Shown here piece by piece: positions 15,827-24,519 of a stretch of 64,000 nt of DNA. The stretch covers positions 3,844,001-3,908,000 of the forward strand of contig NZ_JARZAE010000004.1 of NCBI RefSeq assembly GCF_029892095.1, written 5' to 3'. Origin of the DNA: Kitasatospora sp. MAP12-44. GTDB lineage: Bacteria; Actinomycetota; Actinomycetes; Streptomycetales; Streptomycetaceae. The translations under genes and the position numbers were made by a program. Numbering within the stretch: the stretch's first letter is position 1; the number at the start of each line of letters is the position of its first letter. Below the pieces are notes generated by a model. It did not search any database and was not told where the DNA came from. It saw only the letters and a list, made by a program, of their open reading frames with translations.

Positions 15827-16666
15827 GTGCAGACCAACCGACGCCAAGACGACCCCGCCTCCACGCCAGCCGAGGAGCTGATGGGGCTGGCGGGCCTCCT
15901 GCGCGCCTGGCGCATCGCCGCCGGCGAGCGCCTGGGCCTTGGGAAGCCCCTGTCGCAGGCCGAGGTCGCGATGACCGCCGGCATGAGCGAGCGGTGGTAC
16001 CGCGAGCTCGAGCGCGGGGCCGCGTCCCGTCTGGACCGCAAGACCATCGAGCAGCTGGCCGAGGCACTTCTTCTGGGGGAGGAAGAAAGATTGACCCTCT
16101 ACTACTACACGCTCGGCAGCGCGCCGCTGCAGAAGAGCAACCCGCTCGGCGACAGCCCCGCACACGCAGCGCTCCAGCTGCTCCTGCAGCAGCAGTCGCC
16201 GCGGCCCGCCTACCTGAGCGACCTCACGTGGAACATCGTCGGCTACAACCAGGCCATGGCCGATTGGTTCCCCTGGGTGCTCGAGCCCGGCGCGAATCTC
16301 ATCCGCTGGGGGCTGCTCTCTGAGGAAGCCCGCACGCAGCTGGTCGGCTGGGAGGGCCACGCACGGATCTACCTGGCCATGATCCGCCAGGCCCTCGCCC
16401 GCCTGCCGAAGGACCTGGCCTTGAGCGCGCTGCTGGCCGAGGTCCTCAAGGACCCGATCTGCCAGACGTACTGGAACGAGGGGCCGATGGTCGTGAGCCA
16501 TCGCGATGGCCATCACTTCCGACTGGACATCCCGCGGTTCGAGGCGGAGATCGACGTGGTCTCCCAGGTCCTCGTCCCGGCCACGTATCCCGACCTACGG
16601 TTCGTCGTCATCTCCTACCTCGGCAGTGAGCAGGATCCGCAGGCGTCGGAAAGCAAGCCGTCATGA
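15827..16666 (+). CDS. XRE regulator with MmyB-like ligand-binding domain
   Basis: This is a 279-residue regulator. Residues 25-90 form an HTH (LSQAEVAMTAGMSERWYRELERG), and residues 115-265 match the MmyB-like domain (YLSDLTWNIVGYNQAMADWF, then FRLDIPRFEAEIDVVSQVL). This domain pair is common in actinobacteria, where several members respond to fatty acids or similar ligands. A GTG at 15827 has AAAGGTGA upstream. It overlaps the next gene by 4 nt and faces away from the replication operon, so it may control it. Confidence 0.85.
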   Translation: MQTNRRQDDPASTPAEELMGLAGLLRAWRIAAGERLGLGKPLSQAEVAMTAGMSERWYRELERGAASRLDRKTIEQLAEALLLGEEERLTLYYYTLGSAPLQKSNPLGDSPAHAALQLLLQQQSPRPAYLSDLTWNIVGYNQAMADWFPWVLEPGANLIRWGLLSEEARTQLVGWEGHARIYLAMIRQALARLPKDLALSALLAEVLKDPICQTYWNEGPMVVSHRDGHHFRLDIPRFEAEIDVVSQVLVPATYPDLRFVVISYLGSEQDPQASESKPS

Positions 16667-17121
16667 CGCTCGAACGCACCGTTGCCCTTCCCGCCCCTCG
16701 ACCTCACGAGAACGCCATGCACCTTGCCTCTCCGATAACCCTGCAGCCCTACGGAACCGTGCCGACGCTCGACGACGCCATGGAACTGGCCGGGCCGGGT
16801 GCCCTGCACCTGGCCGACCTCAGCCGCCAGCTCGGCTCTGGCGGGCAGCTGGTTCTCGCGCTGGACACCCGCACCGTGTTCTGGGCCGACGAGCAGCCCG
16901 ACGGCCAGTGGATCGTCGAGGAACTGACGGCAGATCAAGCCCTGCTGCGACTGCCGGCCCGGTGCGGCCACGAGGCTCCGCACGAGTACCGGCTGCTGCT
17001 GCGCGCCACGCTTGACCAGCGCTCCAGCACACTGCCCGGCCACATCGACCAGCTGATCCGCGACTGCCAGGACCGCATCGCTCACCTGAGCGCGGTCAGG
17101 GAGGAGCTGGTCTCGGCCTGA
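16663..17121 (+). CDS. Hypothetical protein coupled to the MmyB-like regulator
   Basis: This 152-residue protein starts at the ATGA overlapping the regulator stop. No domain is recognised. It has a central strand-rich part (GQLVLALDTRTVFWAD) and a C-terminal helix ending HIDQLIRDCQDRIAHLSAV, which may be a coiled coil. The overlap indicates shared expression with the regulator. The gene ends at a bidirectional hairpin. Confidence 0.65.
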   Translation: MTLERTVALPAPRPHENAMHLASPITLQPYGTVPTLDDAMELAGPGALHLADLSRQLGSGGQLVLALDTRTVFWADEQPDGQWIVEELTADQALLRLPARCGHEAPHEYRLLLRATLDQRSSTLPGHIDQLIRDCQDRIAHLSAVREELVSA

Positions 17122-17126
17122 TAGCT

Positions 17127-17191
17127 ACCTCGCCAGGCTGTGGTGCTGGTGCCGCGCAGGGGACGGCACCATCGGCACGGCCTGGCGAGGT
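17127..17191. terminator. Hairpin between convergent genes
   Basis: ACCTCGCCAGGC (17127-17138) pairs with 17180-17191; a second inner stem (GGTGC/GCACC type) lies in the loop. It separates two converging genes and overlaps the stop of the leftward one. Confidence 0.65.
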
Positions 17192-18126
17192 TATGCCGCG
17201 TTCGGCAGGGTGTCTCCCTTGGCCGAGCGCAGCGCCGCCCTGACCAGGGCCATGCCGCGCGGCGTGGCCGCCGCACCGCCGCCGACCTGGACCATGGGCG
17301 TGCCAAGGCCCGCACAGGCCCGGCAGATGCCCGGCTGCGACACCGGGTCGTGGCACTTCGCGCACTCCAGCTGCGGCGCCGCCAGCTTCACGGGCTCGGG
17401 GGCGGGCGGCATCTTGCGGGTCAGGCGGTCGCGCAGCACGCCTGCGGCCGAGTACATCTGCGCAGGTAGGCCCGGCAGCAGGGCGCCGGCGAGGTCCGCC
17501 TGCGAGCTGCCCCGCTCGAGCCACTGCGCCACCAGCGGCGCCAGTTCGAACGCCTCGACCGCCCCCAGGCGAAGGCGCGGCTCGGGCCGGATCACCCGGA
17601 ACAGCAGGGCGACCGCCTCGCGGGTCTGGGCATCGGCCGCGATTGGCGTGGCCAGCGGAGTCTCTTGCCCGCCCTCCTTCCCCTCGGTCTCGGTCTCGGT
17701 GCCGCCTCGCGGCACCTGACCCTGCGACGAGCTTGGGAGGGAAGGTTCTTTCTCAAGTTCCTTTACAGGAAGGGTGTCAGCGGGAGCGGGTGTCGCCTGG
17801 CCGGATCCCGGACGGGGGACACCCGGTATCGCCAGCTGCGAGACGTCGAAGACGTGCGCCTCAGAGCGCATCGTGCCGTCCGCCATCCGGACCTTGTCGA
17901 CCCGGTAGTACCCGGCCTCGGTCAGCTCCTTCAGCGCCTTGCGGATCGCCCCGCGCCCCTGCGGGCTCGAGTCGGCCATGTGCCGGCCGTCCTCCCGCCA
18001 GCCGTCCTGGCGAGAGAGCAGGTCGGCCAGCAGGCCGCGGGCGGTGTAGCTCAGACGGCGGTCCTGCAGAATGCCGTTGGGCAGGACCGTGAAATGGCAG
18101 GGGTGTTCGCTACGATGAACACGCAT
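17191..18126 (-). CDS. Helix-turn-helix plasmid-type protein with C-terminal zinc ribbon
   Basis: This is a 311-residue protein. The first 110 residues (FTVLPNGILQDRRLSYTARG, GRGAIRKALKELTEAGYYRV) are a winged helix like those of replication or conjugation proteins on streptomycete elements. A Ser/Glu-rich linker follows, then a helical domain (AVALLFRVIRPEPRL) and a C-terminal CAKCHDPVSQPGICRAC zinc ribbon. An ATG at 18126 lies 12 nt after GAGGAG. It is a DNA-binding protein of unknown target; it ends at the shared hairpin. Confidence 0.75.
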   Translation of the reverse strand: MRVHRSEHPCHFTVLPNGILQDRRLSYTARGLLADLLSRQDGWREDGRHMADSSPQGRGAIRKALKELTEAGYYRVDKVRMADGTMRSEAHVFDVSQLAIPGVPRPGSGQATPAPADTLPVKELEKEPSLPSSSQGQVPRGGTETETEGKEGGQETPLATPIAADAQTREAVALLFRVIRPEPRLRLGAVEAFELAPLVAQWLERGSSQADLAGALLPGLPAQMYSAAGVLRDRLTRKMPPAPEPVKLAAPQLECAKCHDPVSQPGICRACAGLGTPMVQVGGGAAATPRGMALVRAALRSAKGDTLPNAA

Positions 18127-18338
18127 GTGGAGTGACCGCTCCTCGTGCTGCAGGACCCCCGGCGGTGGTGACACACCGCCGGGGCCTCATGATCTATTGG
18201 GACGACGGACCGTAGCACATCCCTTGCTCCAATGGGATCGTTCGACCAGAGACCTTGATCACATACTCTTGTCGGAGGTCGTGCCGCCGTTCGGTCGCGC
18301 GCCCGGTGGATCGGCGTCGGCCTTAGCAGCCCGCAGAA

Positions 18339-18872
18339 TCAGCGCCCGCGCGACCGGGTGGCGAGGCCGGCGGCGGCGAGCACCCGCCGCACCGTGGCCT
18401 CCAGTGCGCTGCCGTGGCCGACGACTTCCTCCGGGACATCGCCGAGCAGGTCCCCCGGTCGGTACCAGCCGGCCATGTCGTCGGGGCTGAACTCGGCAGC
18501 CTGCGGCCGAGTCGAATGCCGGCGCACGGTCTCCTCGAACGGCACGTCCAGGTAGAAGAAGCAGCTGCGGCCCGCGTGATCGTCCCGCAGAGCGCGGAGC
18601 ATCGGACCGTAGTGGTCGGCGTAGAGCAGCCCCTCCACGATCACGTGGTACCCAACGTTGAGGGAGTAGCGGGCTACCGTGTCGATCAGGCCGATGTTCG
18701 CGCCGCCCGGTACGTCACGCTCCCGCAGAACCATCCGGCGCAGGTTGTCCTGCCCCACGATGGCGATGCCCCGCCCGTAGGCGCCCCGGATCGCGGCGGC
18801 CACGGTGCTCTTGCCAGCGCCGGAGTTTCCGCGGATCACGATCAACCGCGTCTGGTCTGATCCCGTTGGCAC
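18339..18872 (-). CDS. Small P-loop kinase-like protein
   Basis: This 177-residue protein has Walker A GNSGAGKST at about 15-23, a central VIVEGLLY strand and a lid-like region (TRPQAAEFSPDDMAGWY). The pattern matches AAA-type nucleoside or small-molecule kinases (uridine kinase and chloramphenicol phosphotransferase-like group). The substrate is unknown; phosphorylation of an antibiotic or nucleoside would fit family members. The GTG at 18872 is the only start that leaves the Walker strand intact. A stand-alone gene with about 220 nt on one side and 160 nt on the other without genes. Confidence 0.75.
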   Translation of the reverse strand: MPTGSDQTRLIVIRGNSGAGKSTVAAAIRGAYGRGIAIVGQDNLRRMVLRERDVPGGANIGLIDTVARYSLNVGYHVIVEGLLYADHYGPMLRALRDDHAGRSCFFYLDVPFEETVRRHSTRPQAAEFSPDDMAGWYRPGDLLGDVPEEVVGHGSALEATVRRVLAAAGLATRSRGR

Positions 18873-19092
18873 CGGAACAGGCTACCGGCCCCGGCGTGTT
18901 GGCCGTGTCGGAAAGGCCGACGGCCGGACGGGCAATCCGCCGGCCATGACCGCGCCGGTCGAGCGCAGACCCACCGCGTCGGGGCGGACGTCCAGCACGT
19001 GAGGCGCCGCCGCATCGAAGATCTGGCCTTCTCGCATCACTCGAACGTGGCCGGGCTCCCGATCGTCGCACGGGCGGGCCTAGGCTGGGCGT

Positions 19093-19731
19093 GTGGCAGA
19101 CGTGAGGAACACTGCGGAGTTCAAGGCTCTGGCAGCGCAGACCACCGCCGTGCTGCTGACGCGAGGGCTTGAGGTTGAGCCGGTGGCGGTGCACAACGTG
19201 CTCGCCCACATGGTCGACGTGGTCGCCACGGGCTTGGGGATCCAGCCGCGGTCGGCACTGCGGTACGTCGAGCCGGAGACGGTCGCGGACAAGATTGCCG
19301 AGGCTGCCGCGCACGACACCGCGGGCTCAGAGTCGGTCGATGGAGTCCGCCCGGTCCGCGTCGACGACCGGAAGGTTTCGATGCCGCGGTGGATTCCGGG
19401 GCACCAGGTGATGGCTCTCGCACAGGCCGCGAAGTACGCCGCGGTCAACGGCGACTCCCGCTCGATGGCGCACGCACTTGACCTGCTCACCGAGGTAGGC
19501 GCCGCAGCGGTGGCCGACCCCGACAGTGACCGCATCGAGATCCCCGTCGGCCTGCTCGACGAGGCCGCCGAGATCATCGACAGCGTCGCGGCGCGGATCG
19601 AGGACGCCGGCTGGAGCCTGTGCCCGTGCGGCGAAGAGCACGAGCAGAGCGCGCTGGACGTGAAGGTGGCCGGCACGTTCCGCCGTGACGCGGATCTCGC
19701 CCGCAAGCTGCGGGCGCAGGCCGACCAATGA
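19093..19731 (+). CDS. Hypothetical protein with C-terminal CxC segment
   Basis: This 212-residue protein is mainly helical, with paired CPC (LCPCGEEHEQS) near residue 177. Helical stretches DEAAEIIDSVAARIEDAGW and VNGDSRSMAHALDLLTEVG are present. No family assigned. The GTG at 19093 is chosen because the protein reads naturally from it; the upstream site is weak. Rightward, separate from the kinase gene on the other strand, next to the integration module. Confidence 0.6.
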   Translation: MADVRNTAEFKALAAQTTAVLLTRGLEVEPVAVHNVLAHMVDVVATGLGIQPRSALRYVEPETVADKIAEAAAHDTAGSESVDGVRPVRVDDRKVSMPRWIPGHQVMALAQAAKYAAVNGDSRSMAHALDLLTEVGAAAVADPDSDRIEIPVGLLDEAAEIIDSVAARIEDAGWSLCPCGEEHEQSALDVKVAGTFRRDADLARKLRAQADQ

Positions 19732-19750
19732 TCGTCATTCCGCCCAGCCG

Positions 19751-20020
19751 TCACGCCGCCTGATCTTCGACCTGCTCTGACCGCACCTGCGCCGCCTGGA
19801 TGCCCAGGACCCGCAGCAGGTCCGCCTTGATCACACGGTACTCGCCGCCAACCTTCAGCACCTGGCACGGATAGCGGCCGGCTGCCGCCAGCCGGTAGCC
19901 GGTGTTCCGGCTCAGGGACAGCAGCTCGTTGGCCACCTTCAGGGTGATCGCCGGCGGCAGTGCATCGAGCGCCCCTTGGGAGTAGTCCGGCAGGGCGTGG
20001 GGCTCAGCCGATGCATTCAC
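19751..20020 (-). CDS. Excisionase-like HTH protein
   Basis: This is an 89-residue protein whose LKVANELLSLSRNTGYRLAAAG segment is the winged HTH of excisionase/MerR-type DNA-binding proteins; the following GGEYRVIKADLLRVLGI forms the wing and last helix. Excisionases direct a tyrosine integrase toward excision. The GTG at 20020 gives the family's usual size and has GGAA nearby. It is divergent from the XRE-integrase operon and shares with it a control region carrying long inverted repeats. Confidence 0.75.
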   Translation of the reverse strand: MNASAEPHALPDYSQGALDALPPAITLKVANELLSLSRNTGYRLAAAGRYPCQVLKVGGEYRVIKADLLRVLGIQAAQVRSEQVEDQAA

Positions 20021-20087
20021 AGCACATTCCGATCGTCTCAGTATGTTCTCTCTGCGAGAACTTCTATCACACATGCTGTGAATGCAT
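20011..20087. promoter_or_regulatory. Divergent operator between excisionase and repressor genes
   Basis: ATGCATTCACAGCA (20011-20024) is repeated in perfect inverted form at 20074-20087. Centred between them is another perfect repeat, GTTCTC-TCTGC-GAGAAC (20045-20061). The left arm overlaps the excisionase start, the right arm lies 25 nt before the repressor ATG. This arrangement suits repression of both promoters by the XRE protein. Confidence 0.65.
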
Positions 20088-20111
20088 GCAGAGCAGAGCT
20101 ATCATTCATTC

Positions 20112-20762
20112 ATGACAACCGACGGATGGCTCGCCGATCTCACCGCCCGCATCGCGGCCGAGGTGAGGAAACACCGCAACCGCCTGGGCATGACCGGCCC
20201 CGAGGTCGCCGAGGCATGCGGCAATCTGGGAGTGCCGCTCCCCAGCAACATGATCGCCAACCTGGAATCAGGCCGCCGGGGCTCGCTGAAGCTCGAGGAG
20301 CTGCTCGTCCTGGCGAAGGTGCTCGAGGTGCCACCGGTCAGCCTGATCTTCCCCCTGGACGACCGGCCCACCGTCGAGTTGCTCCCCGAGATGGACGTGC
20401 CGTCCTGGGAGGCGGCCTCATGGTTCACCGGAGAGGAGCGGCTCACGACCGCCGCGCCCGCCGGAAGCCCGCGGGCCGCTCTGGACGCCTTCCGCGAGCA
20501 CCAGGTCGCGGTGGAGACCGCCCTGCTCTCCACCGAGCAAGCCGTCACCCGCCGGCTCCAGGCACCAAGGGCCCGCAACCCCGAGATCGCGGCCCAGCTC
20601 ATCAGGCAGGCAGAGGAATTCGAGCGGATCGCCTCCCGGGACTACGACGTCCTCAAAGCCACCCGCGACCAACTCCGCGCCCAGGGCCTGCGCCCTGCAC
20701 CGCTCCCCGACGAACTGGACTTCGTCGACGACCCCGACGACAAGGAGAACGCCACCCCTTGA
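20112..20762 (+). CDS. XRE-family regulator, probable repressor of the element
   Basis: This 216-residue protein has an N-terminal HTH (HRNRLGMTGPEVAEACGNLG, then IANLESGRRG) and a C-terminal half rich in charged helices. Family members act as immunity-type repressors. The ATG at 20112 lacks a clear ribosome binding site. Its end overlaps the integrase start (TTGA), so both are one operon; control at the operator upstream would regulate integrase as well as excisionase. Inference from gene order, not tested. Confidence 0.8.
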   Translation: MTTDGWLADLTARIAAEVRKHRNRLGMTGPEVAEACGNLGVPLPSNMIANLESGRRGSLKLEELLVLAKVLEVPPVSLIFPLDDRPTVELLPEMDVPSWEAASWFTGEERLTTAAPAGSPRAALDAFREHQVAVETALLSTEQAVTRRLQAPRARNPEIAAQLIRQAEEFERIASRDYDVLKATRDQLRAQGLRPAPLPDELDFVDDPDDKENATP

Positions 20763-22270
20763 ACGGCTCCATCACCCGCCGCTGCGGCTGCCGCAACCCC
20801 CAGACCGGTGCCCACTACAACGCCTCCTGCCCCAAGTTGACCGACCGCGAGCACGGCACCTGGACCGTGCGCCAGGAGCTGCACCCGGACGGGGACGGCA
20901 AGCGGCGGACCTTCCGCCGCTCCGGCTTCAAGACCGAACCGGCCGCCCAGAAGGAGATGGACGCGGTGCGCGCGCTGCTCGCGCTCGCCGACGAGGACAA
21001 CCCGCAAGACTCCATCGCGATCAGCGACATGATCGCGGCGTGCGCCAAATCCAAGACGAACCTCCCGACCGCCGAGGAGGTCGCACGCCGGTTCAAGGCC
21101 GGCCAGGCGCTCAACAGCAGGATGTCCATCGCCGAGTGGCTGGACCTGTGGCTGGCGGGCAAGAAGAAGCTGCGCCCCACGGGCAAGACCCGATACGAGA
21201 TGGACATCCGCGTCCACCTCAAGCCGCACATCGGCGGCATACGCCTCGACCGGCTCTGCGTCCAGCACCTCGACCAGATGTTCACCGCGATCGACGATCG
21301 CAACGAGGAGATCCTCGAGCAGAACGCCCAGCGCCGCCAGGCCCTCGACGACCTCAAGGAGATCCGCGATCGGGCCGCCCGCCGCATCGCCCGCGAGGCC
21401 ATCGCGCAGATGCCGCCCTTCCGGCGCGTCACCGGCCCCTCCACCCAGCAGCACATCCGTGCCACGCTGCGAACCGCCCTCAACGCCGCCATCGCCCAGC
21501 AGTACATCGACTTCAACGCCGCCGAACACGTCGAGGTCACCTCGGCCGTCAAGCCCAAAGCGCTGGTCTGGACACCCGAACACGTCGCCCACTGGCAGAA
21601 GACCGGAGAGAAACCCTCCCCGGTCATGGTCTGGACCCCCGCGCAGACCGGCACCTTCCTGGACTCGGTGGCCAACGACCGCCTGTACGCCCTCTGGCAC
21701 CTCATCACCTTCCGTGGCCTGCGCCGAGGCGAAGGCTGCGGAGCCCGCTGGACCGCCCTCGCCAAATCGAGCAACACGCTCAGCGTCGCCTCCCAACTCG
21801 TCCAAAACGGCTGGGAGGTCCTCGAAGGCGCTCCGAAGACGAACAGCGGCATCCGGACCGTCGCGCTCGACCCGGAGAGCATGGAGGTACTGCGCCAGCA
21901 CGAGCTGCGCCAGAAGGCCGACCGGCTCCGTTTCGGCCCGGCCTGGGTCGACACCGGGCTCATCTTCACCATGGAAGACGGCACCTGGCTCCACCCCGGC
22001 AAGATCTCCGACCGCTTCGCCCGACTCGTCGCCGACGCCGGACTCCCCCCGATCCGCCTCCACGACCTCCGCCACGGCGCGGCCACCCTCGCCCTCGCCG
22101 CCGGCATCGACATCAAGGTCGTCTCCGAAATGCTCGGCCACAGCGACACCCGCGTCACGCTGAACATCTACCAGTCCGTCCTGCCAGAGGTCGCCCACGA
22201 CGCCGCCGAGGCCGTCGTCCGCCTCGTTCCGCGACGTGGCAAGCCCGCAGCAGGAGAATCCGCCTCCTGA
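20759..22270 (+). CDS. int: Tyrosine-type site-specific integrase
   Basis: This is a 503-residue recombinase. An Arm/SAM-like N-terminal region (residues 1-120), a core-binding domain (SIAEWLDLWLAGKKKLRPTG) and a C-terminal catalytic domain are visible. Catalytic residues are seen as R in FRGLRRGEG, H-x-x-R in LHDLRHGAAT, the LGHSDTR histidine and the nucleophile Tyr in LNIYQSVL. It recombines attP with a chromosomal attB. The TTG at 20759 overlaps the repressor stop by 4 nt. The element's right end should lie just beyond; no tRNA 3' end could be recognised there. Confidence 0.95.
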   Translation: MNGSITRRCGCRNPQTGAHYNASCPKLTDREHGTWTVRQELHPDGDGKRRTFRRSGFKTEPAAQKEMDAVRALLALADEDNPQDSIAISDMIAACAKSKTNLPTAEEVARRFKAGQALNSRMSIAEWLDLWLAGKKKLRPTGKTRYEMDIRVHLKPHIGGIRLDRLCVQHLDQMFTAIDDRNEEILEQNAQRRQALDDLKEIRDRAARRIAREAIAQMPPFRRVTGPSTQQHIRATLRTALNAAIAQQYIDFNAAEHVEVTSAVKPKALVWTPEHVAHWQKTGEKPSPVMVWTPAQTGTFLDSVANDRLYALWHLITFRGLRRGEGCGARWTALAKSSNTLSVASQLVQNGWEVLEGAPKTNSGIRTVALDPESMEVLRQHELRQKADRLRFGPAWVDTGLIFTMEDGTWLHPGKISDRFARLVADAGLPPIRLHDLRHGAATLALAAGIDIKVVSEMLGHSDTRVTLNIYQSVLPEVAHDAAEAVVRLVPRRGKPAAGESAS

Positions 22271-22278
22271 GTAGCCGA

Positions 22279-22314
22279 GGTGGGTCGGGCCGCATGTCTG
22301 CGACCCGGCCCACC
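22279..22314 (+). terminator. Terminator after the integrase gene
   Basis: Two 16-nt arms (22279-22294 and 22299-22314) pair with only one G-U pair and one mismatch around a 4-nt loop, 8 nt after the integrase stop. Confidence 0.7.
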
Positions 22315-22410
22315 CGCCCAACAGTCGCTCTACCACTGCAACGCGGTACCCACCCAGGACAGCCGTGCCGCTGCCGGGGGCGATAGTAGAACAGCGGTAC
22401 GGTTGCGCCC

Positions 22411-22872
22411 ATGACGCCGTCCGACCTCCAGCAGCTGCTCATCGCCCACCTGCCTGCGGTTCCGGGGGTGGAGTCGGCCGCCGTGTGGCCGGAGCGGCCC
22501 TATGGGCTGGTGGTCACGCTTCAGGATTCGGGTTCGGTCTACTGGATGGTCTCTGGGGCTTCAGGCGTCGCTCCGGCGGCCGGCCCGGACGAGCGGCTGC
22601 TGCCCCAAGCATTGCCCGAACTGGGCGGCGGGAAGGTGGCCACCGCACAGGTCGAGCAGGCGCTGCTGACCGCCCTCGCAGCAGCTGATACCGATGGCCT
22701 GGTCATCCGCGCCGAGCGCTACAGCACCCGCCCGGCTCCTCCGGCCGTCGGCTATGGCATCACAGTTGACACCGCCAGCGCCTGGCGATTGTTCGTGGCG
22801 TGCATCGGCACGGCAAGGAGAGGCGAGGAACTGCGCAGCAGCCGGCACTTCCACCCGGATGCCGAGGTGTAG
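22411..22872 (+). CDS. Hypothetical protein
   Basis: This 153-residue protein has an N-terminal region with helix and strands (DLQQLLIAHLPAVPGVESAAV, YGLVVTLQDSG) and a C-terminal part that ends with Arg/His-rich sequence. No family recognised. No clear ribosome site precedes the ATG at 22411, though the frame has strong codon bias. It is the first gene beyond the integrase and probably marks the start of host DNA. Confidence 0.6.
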   Translation: MTPSDLQQLLIAHLPAVPGVESAAVWPERPYGLVVTLQDSGSVYWMVSGASGVAPAAGPDERLLPQALPELGGGKVATAQVEQALLTALAAADTDGLVIRAERYSTRPAPPAVGYGITVDTASAWRLFVACIGTARRGEELRSSRHFHPDAEV

Positions 22873-22956
22873 ACCAGACCCCACCAGTCGCTCGCGGTCC
22901 GACGGCAGGTGCGGGCCGTCGTGGGTGCGGCCCGCGCCTGGTGATGCCCTGGTCAA

Positions 22957-24306
22957 TCAGGCCCGAAGGACGGCCAGCACCCGGTCTCGCAAGTCGGCCA
23001 TCGCGTCCTCGGTGGGGGCCTCGACGTTCAGGCGCAGCAGCGGTTCGGTGTTGGAGGGGCGCAGGTTGAACCAGGCGCCGCCTTGAAGCATCACCGTGAG
23101 TCCGTCCACGCGGTCCACCGACCGGGCCTTCTGCGCGAACTTCGATTCGACCTCGTCCAGCTCCCCAGCGACGTCGGCGACGGTGCGGTTGATCTCGCCG
23201 GAGGCGGTGTAGCGGTTGTACTGGGCCATCAGGGCAGACAGGGGCTTGTCCTGCTCGCCGAGAGCAGCGAGGACGTGGAGGGCGGCGAGCATGCCGGTGT
23301 CGGCGTTCCAGAAATCGCGGAAGTAAAAGTGCCCGGAATGCTCGCCACCGAAGATCGCCCCGTGCTCGGCCATCAGGGCCTTCATGAAAGAGTGGCCGAC
23401 CCGGGAGCGCACCGGGCGGCCGCCCTGCTCCTGGATGATCTCCACTGCGGCCTGGCTGGTGATGACGTTGTGCACGATCGCCGAGCCGGGGTCGCGCAGC
23501 AGTTCGCGCGAGGCGATCAGGCCGACGATCGCCGACGGGGAGACCGGTTCACCTCGCTCATCGATGACGAAGCAGCGGTCCGCGTCCCCGTCGAACGCGA
23601 GGCCGATGTCCGCGCCGTGCTGTTTGACCGCCGCTTGGAGGTCGAGCAGGTTCTTCGGCTCCAGCGGGTTCGCCTCGTGGTTGGGGAAGGTGCCGTCCAG
23701 CTCGAAGAACAGCGGGACCAGATCGACCGGCAGACCATCGAGGACGGCGGGCACGGTGTACCCGGCCATGCCGTTGCCCGCGTCGGCGACGACCTTGAGC
23801 CGGCGGTTGCCGCGCAGGTCCACCAAGGAGTTCAGGTGCGCGGCGTAGTCGGCCAGCAGATCCCGCTCGGTGACCTCGCCGTGGACGGCTGCGGGCTCGG
23901 GCACATCCCCGGCCTCCAGCCACGCCCGAATCTCGGCAAGTCCGGAGTCTTCACCGATCGGGGCGGCTCCCGCGCGGCAGAGCTTGATGCCGTTGTCGCG
24001 GGCGGGGTTGTGGCTGGCGGTGATCATCGCACCTGGCAGGTCCAGTCTGCCGGATACGTAGTACAGGTAGTCGGTAGAGCCGAGGCCCGCGTCGATGACC
24101 GACGCCCCGGCGCTGGTGGCGCCCCGGGTGAAGGCGGCGGACAGCTCGGGAGAGGTGGAGCGCATGTCCCGGGCGATGACGATCCGCTCGGAGCCGGTCA
24201 AGCGGATGAACAGAGCGCCGATCTGTTCGACCAGTTCCGGACTGAGCTGGGCGGGGACCTCACCGCGGATGTCGTACGCCTTCACGAGCCTCGAATAGTC
24301 GAGCAT
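22957..24306 (-). CDS. manB: Phosphomannomutase/phosphoglucomutase
   Basis: This 449-residue protein carries all phosphohexomutase signatures: the phosphoserine loop TASHNPARDNG (about 97-107), the metal-binding DGDADRC loop (about 240), the sugar-binding GGEHSGH loop (about 325) and a C-terminal phosphate-binding RPSNTEP. It interconverts mannose 6- and 1-phosphate (and glucose equivalents), feeding GDP-mannose. ATG 24306 has GGAAGG nearby. Length is normal for the actinobacterial type. It is probably a second copy to a housekeeping gene; its place beside regulators offers no operon partner. Confidence 0.92.
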   Translation of the reverse strand: MLDYSRLVKAYDIRGEVPAQLSPELVEQIGALFIRLTGSERIVIARDMRSTSPELSAAFTRGATSAGASVIDAGLGSTDYLYYVSGRLDLPGAMITASHNPARDNGIKLCRAGAAPIGEDSGLAEIRAWLEAGDVPEPAAVHGEVTERDLLADYAAHLNSLVDLRGNRRLKVVADAGNGMAGYTVPAVLDGLPVDLVPLFFELDGTFPNHEANPLEPKNLLDLQAAVKQHGADIGLAFDGDADRCFVIDERGEPVSPSAIVGLIASRELLRDPGSAIVHNVITSQAAVEIIQEQGGRPVRSRVGHSFMKALMAEHGAIFGGEHSGHFYFRDFWNADTGMLAALHVLAALGEQDKPLSALMAQYNRYTASGEINRTVADVAGELDEVESKFAQKARSVDRVDGLTVMLQGGAWFNLRPSNTEPLLRLNVEAPTEDAMADLRDRVLAVLRA

Positions 24307-24460
24307 CAAACTGCCTTCCTGTCGCAGAGCGTCGGCGGAAGAATACCGACAGTCAGAGCCTGTTCGCGGATGCTTCAACACACCGGATTAGCCTGCGGGT
24401 CGCCGGAATTCTGCACACCCGCCATGGAGTGGTTGTCCGGCCGGGGTGGTAGGCATGGGG

Positions 24461-24499
24461 GGTGTGGACCCCGGCGGCTCGAACTCCGGGGTCCACACC
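24461..24499 (-). terminator. Perfect 14-bp hairpin after DUF397 gene
   Basis: GGTGTGGACCCCGG and its complement with an 11-nt loop lie 21 nt past the end of the leftward DUF397 gene at 24520. A degraded version of the same sequence follows the other DUF397 gene (about 24795-24840). Confidence 0.7.
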
Positions 24500-24519
24500 T
24501 TCGAGCTTGTGCCTGGCTG

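Noticed and set aside
22321..22400. tRNA-like D-arm sequence (CAGTGGTAGAGCG) on the minus strand after the integrase
   Set aside because: The anticodon stem, T-arm and acceptor pairing cannot be formed, so neither a tRNA nor an attachment site in a tRNA 3' end can be supported.
22957..24306. Phosphomannomutase as part of the mobile element or of a sugar pathway with the GHMP kinase
   Set aside because: It lies beyond the integrase and is separated from the kinase by the XRE/DUF397 unit on the opposite strand; no operon link is visible.
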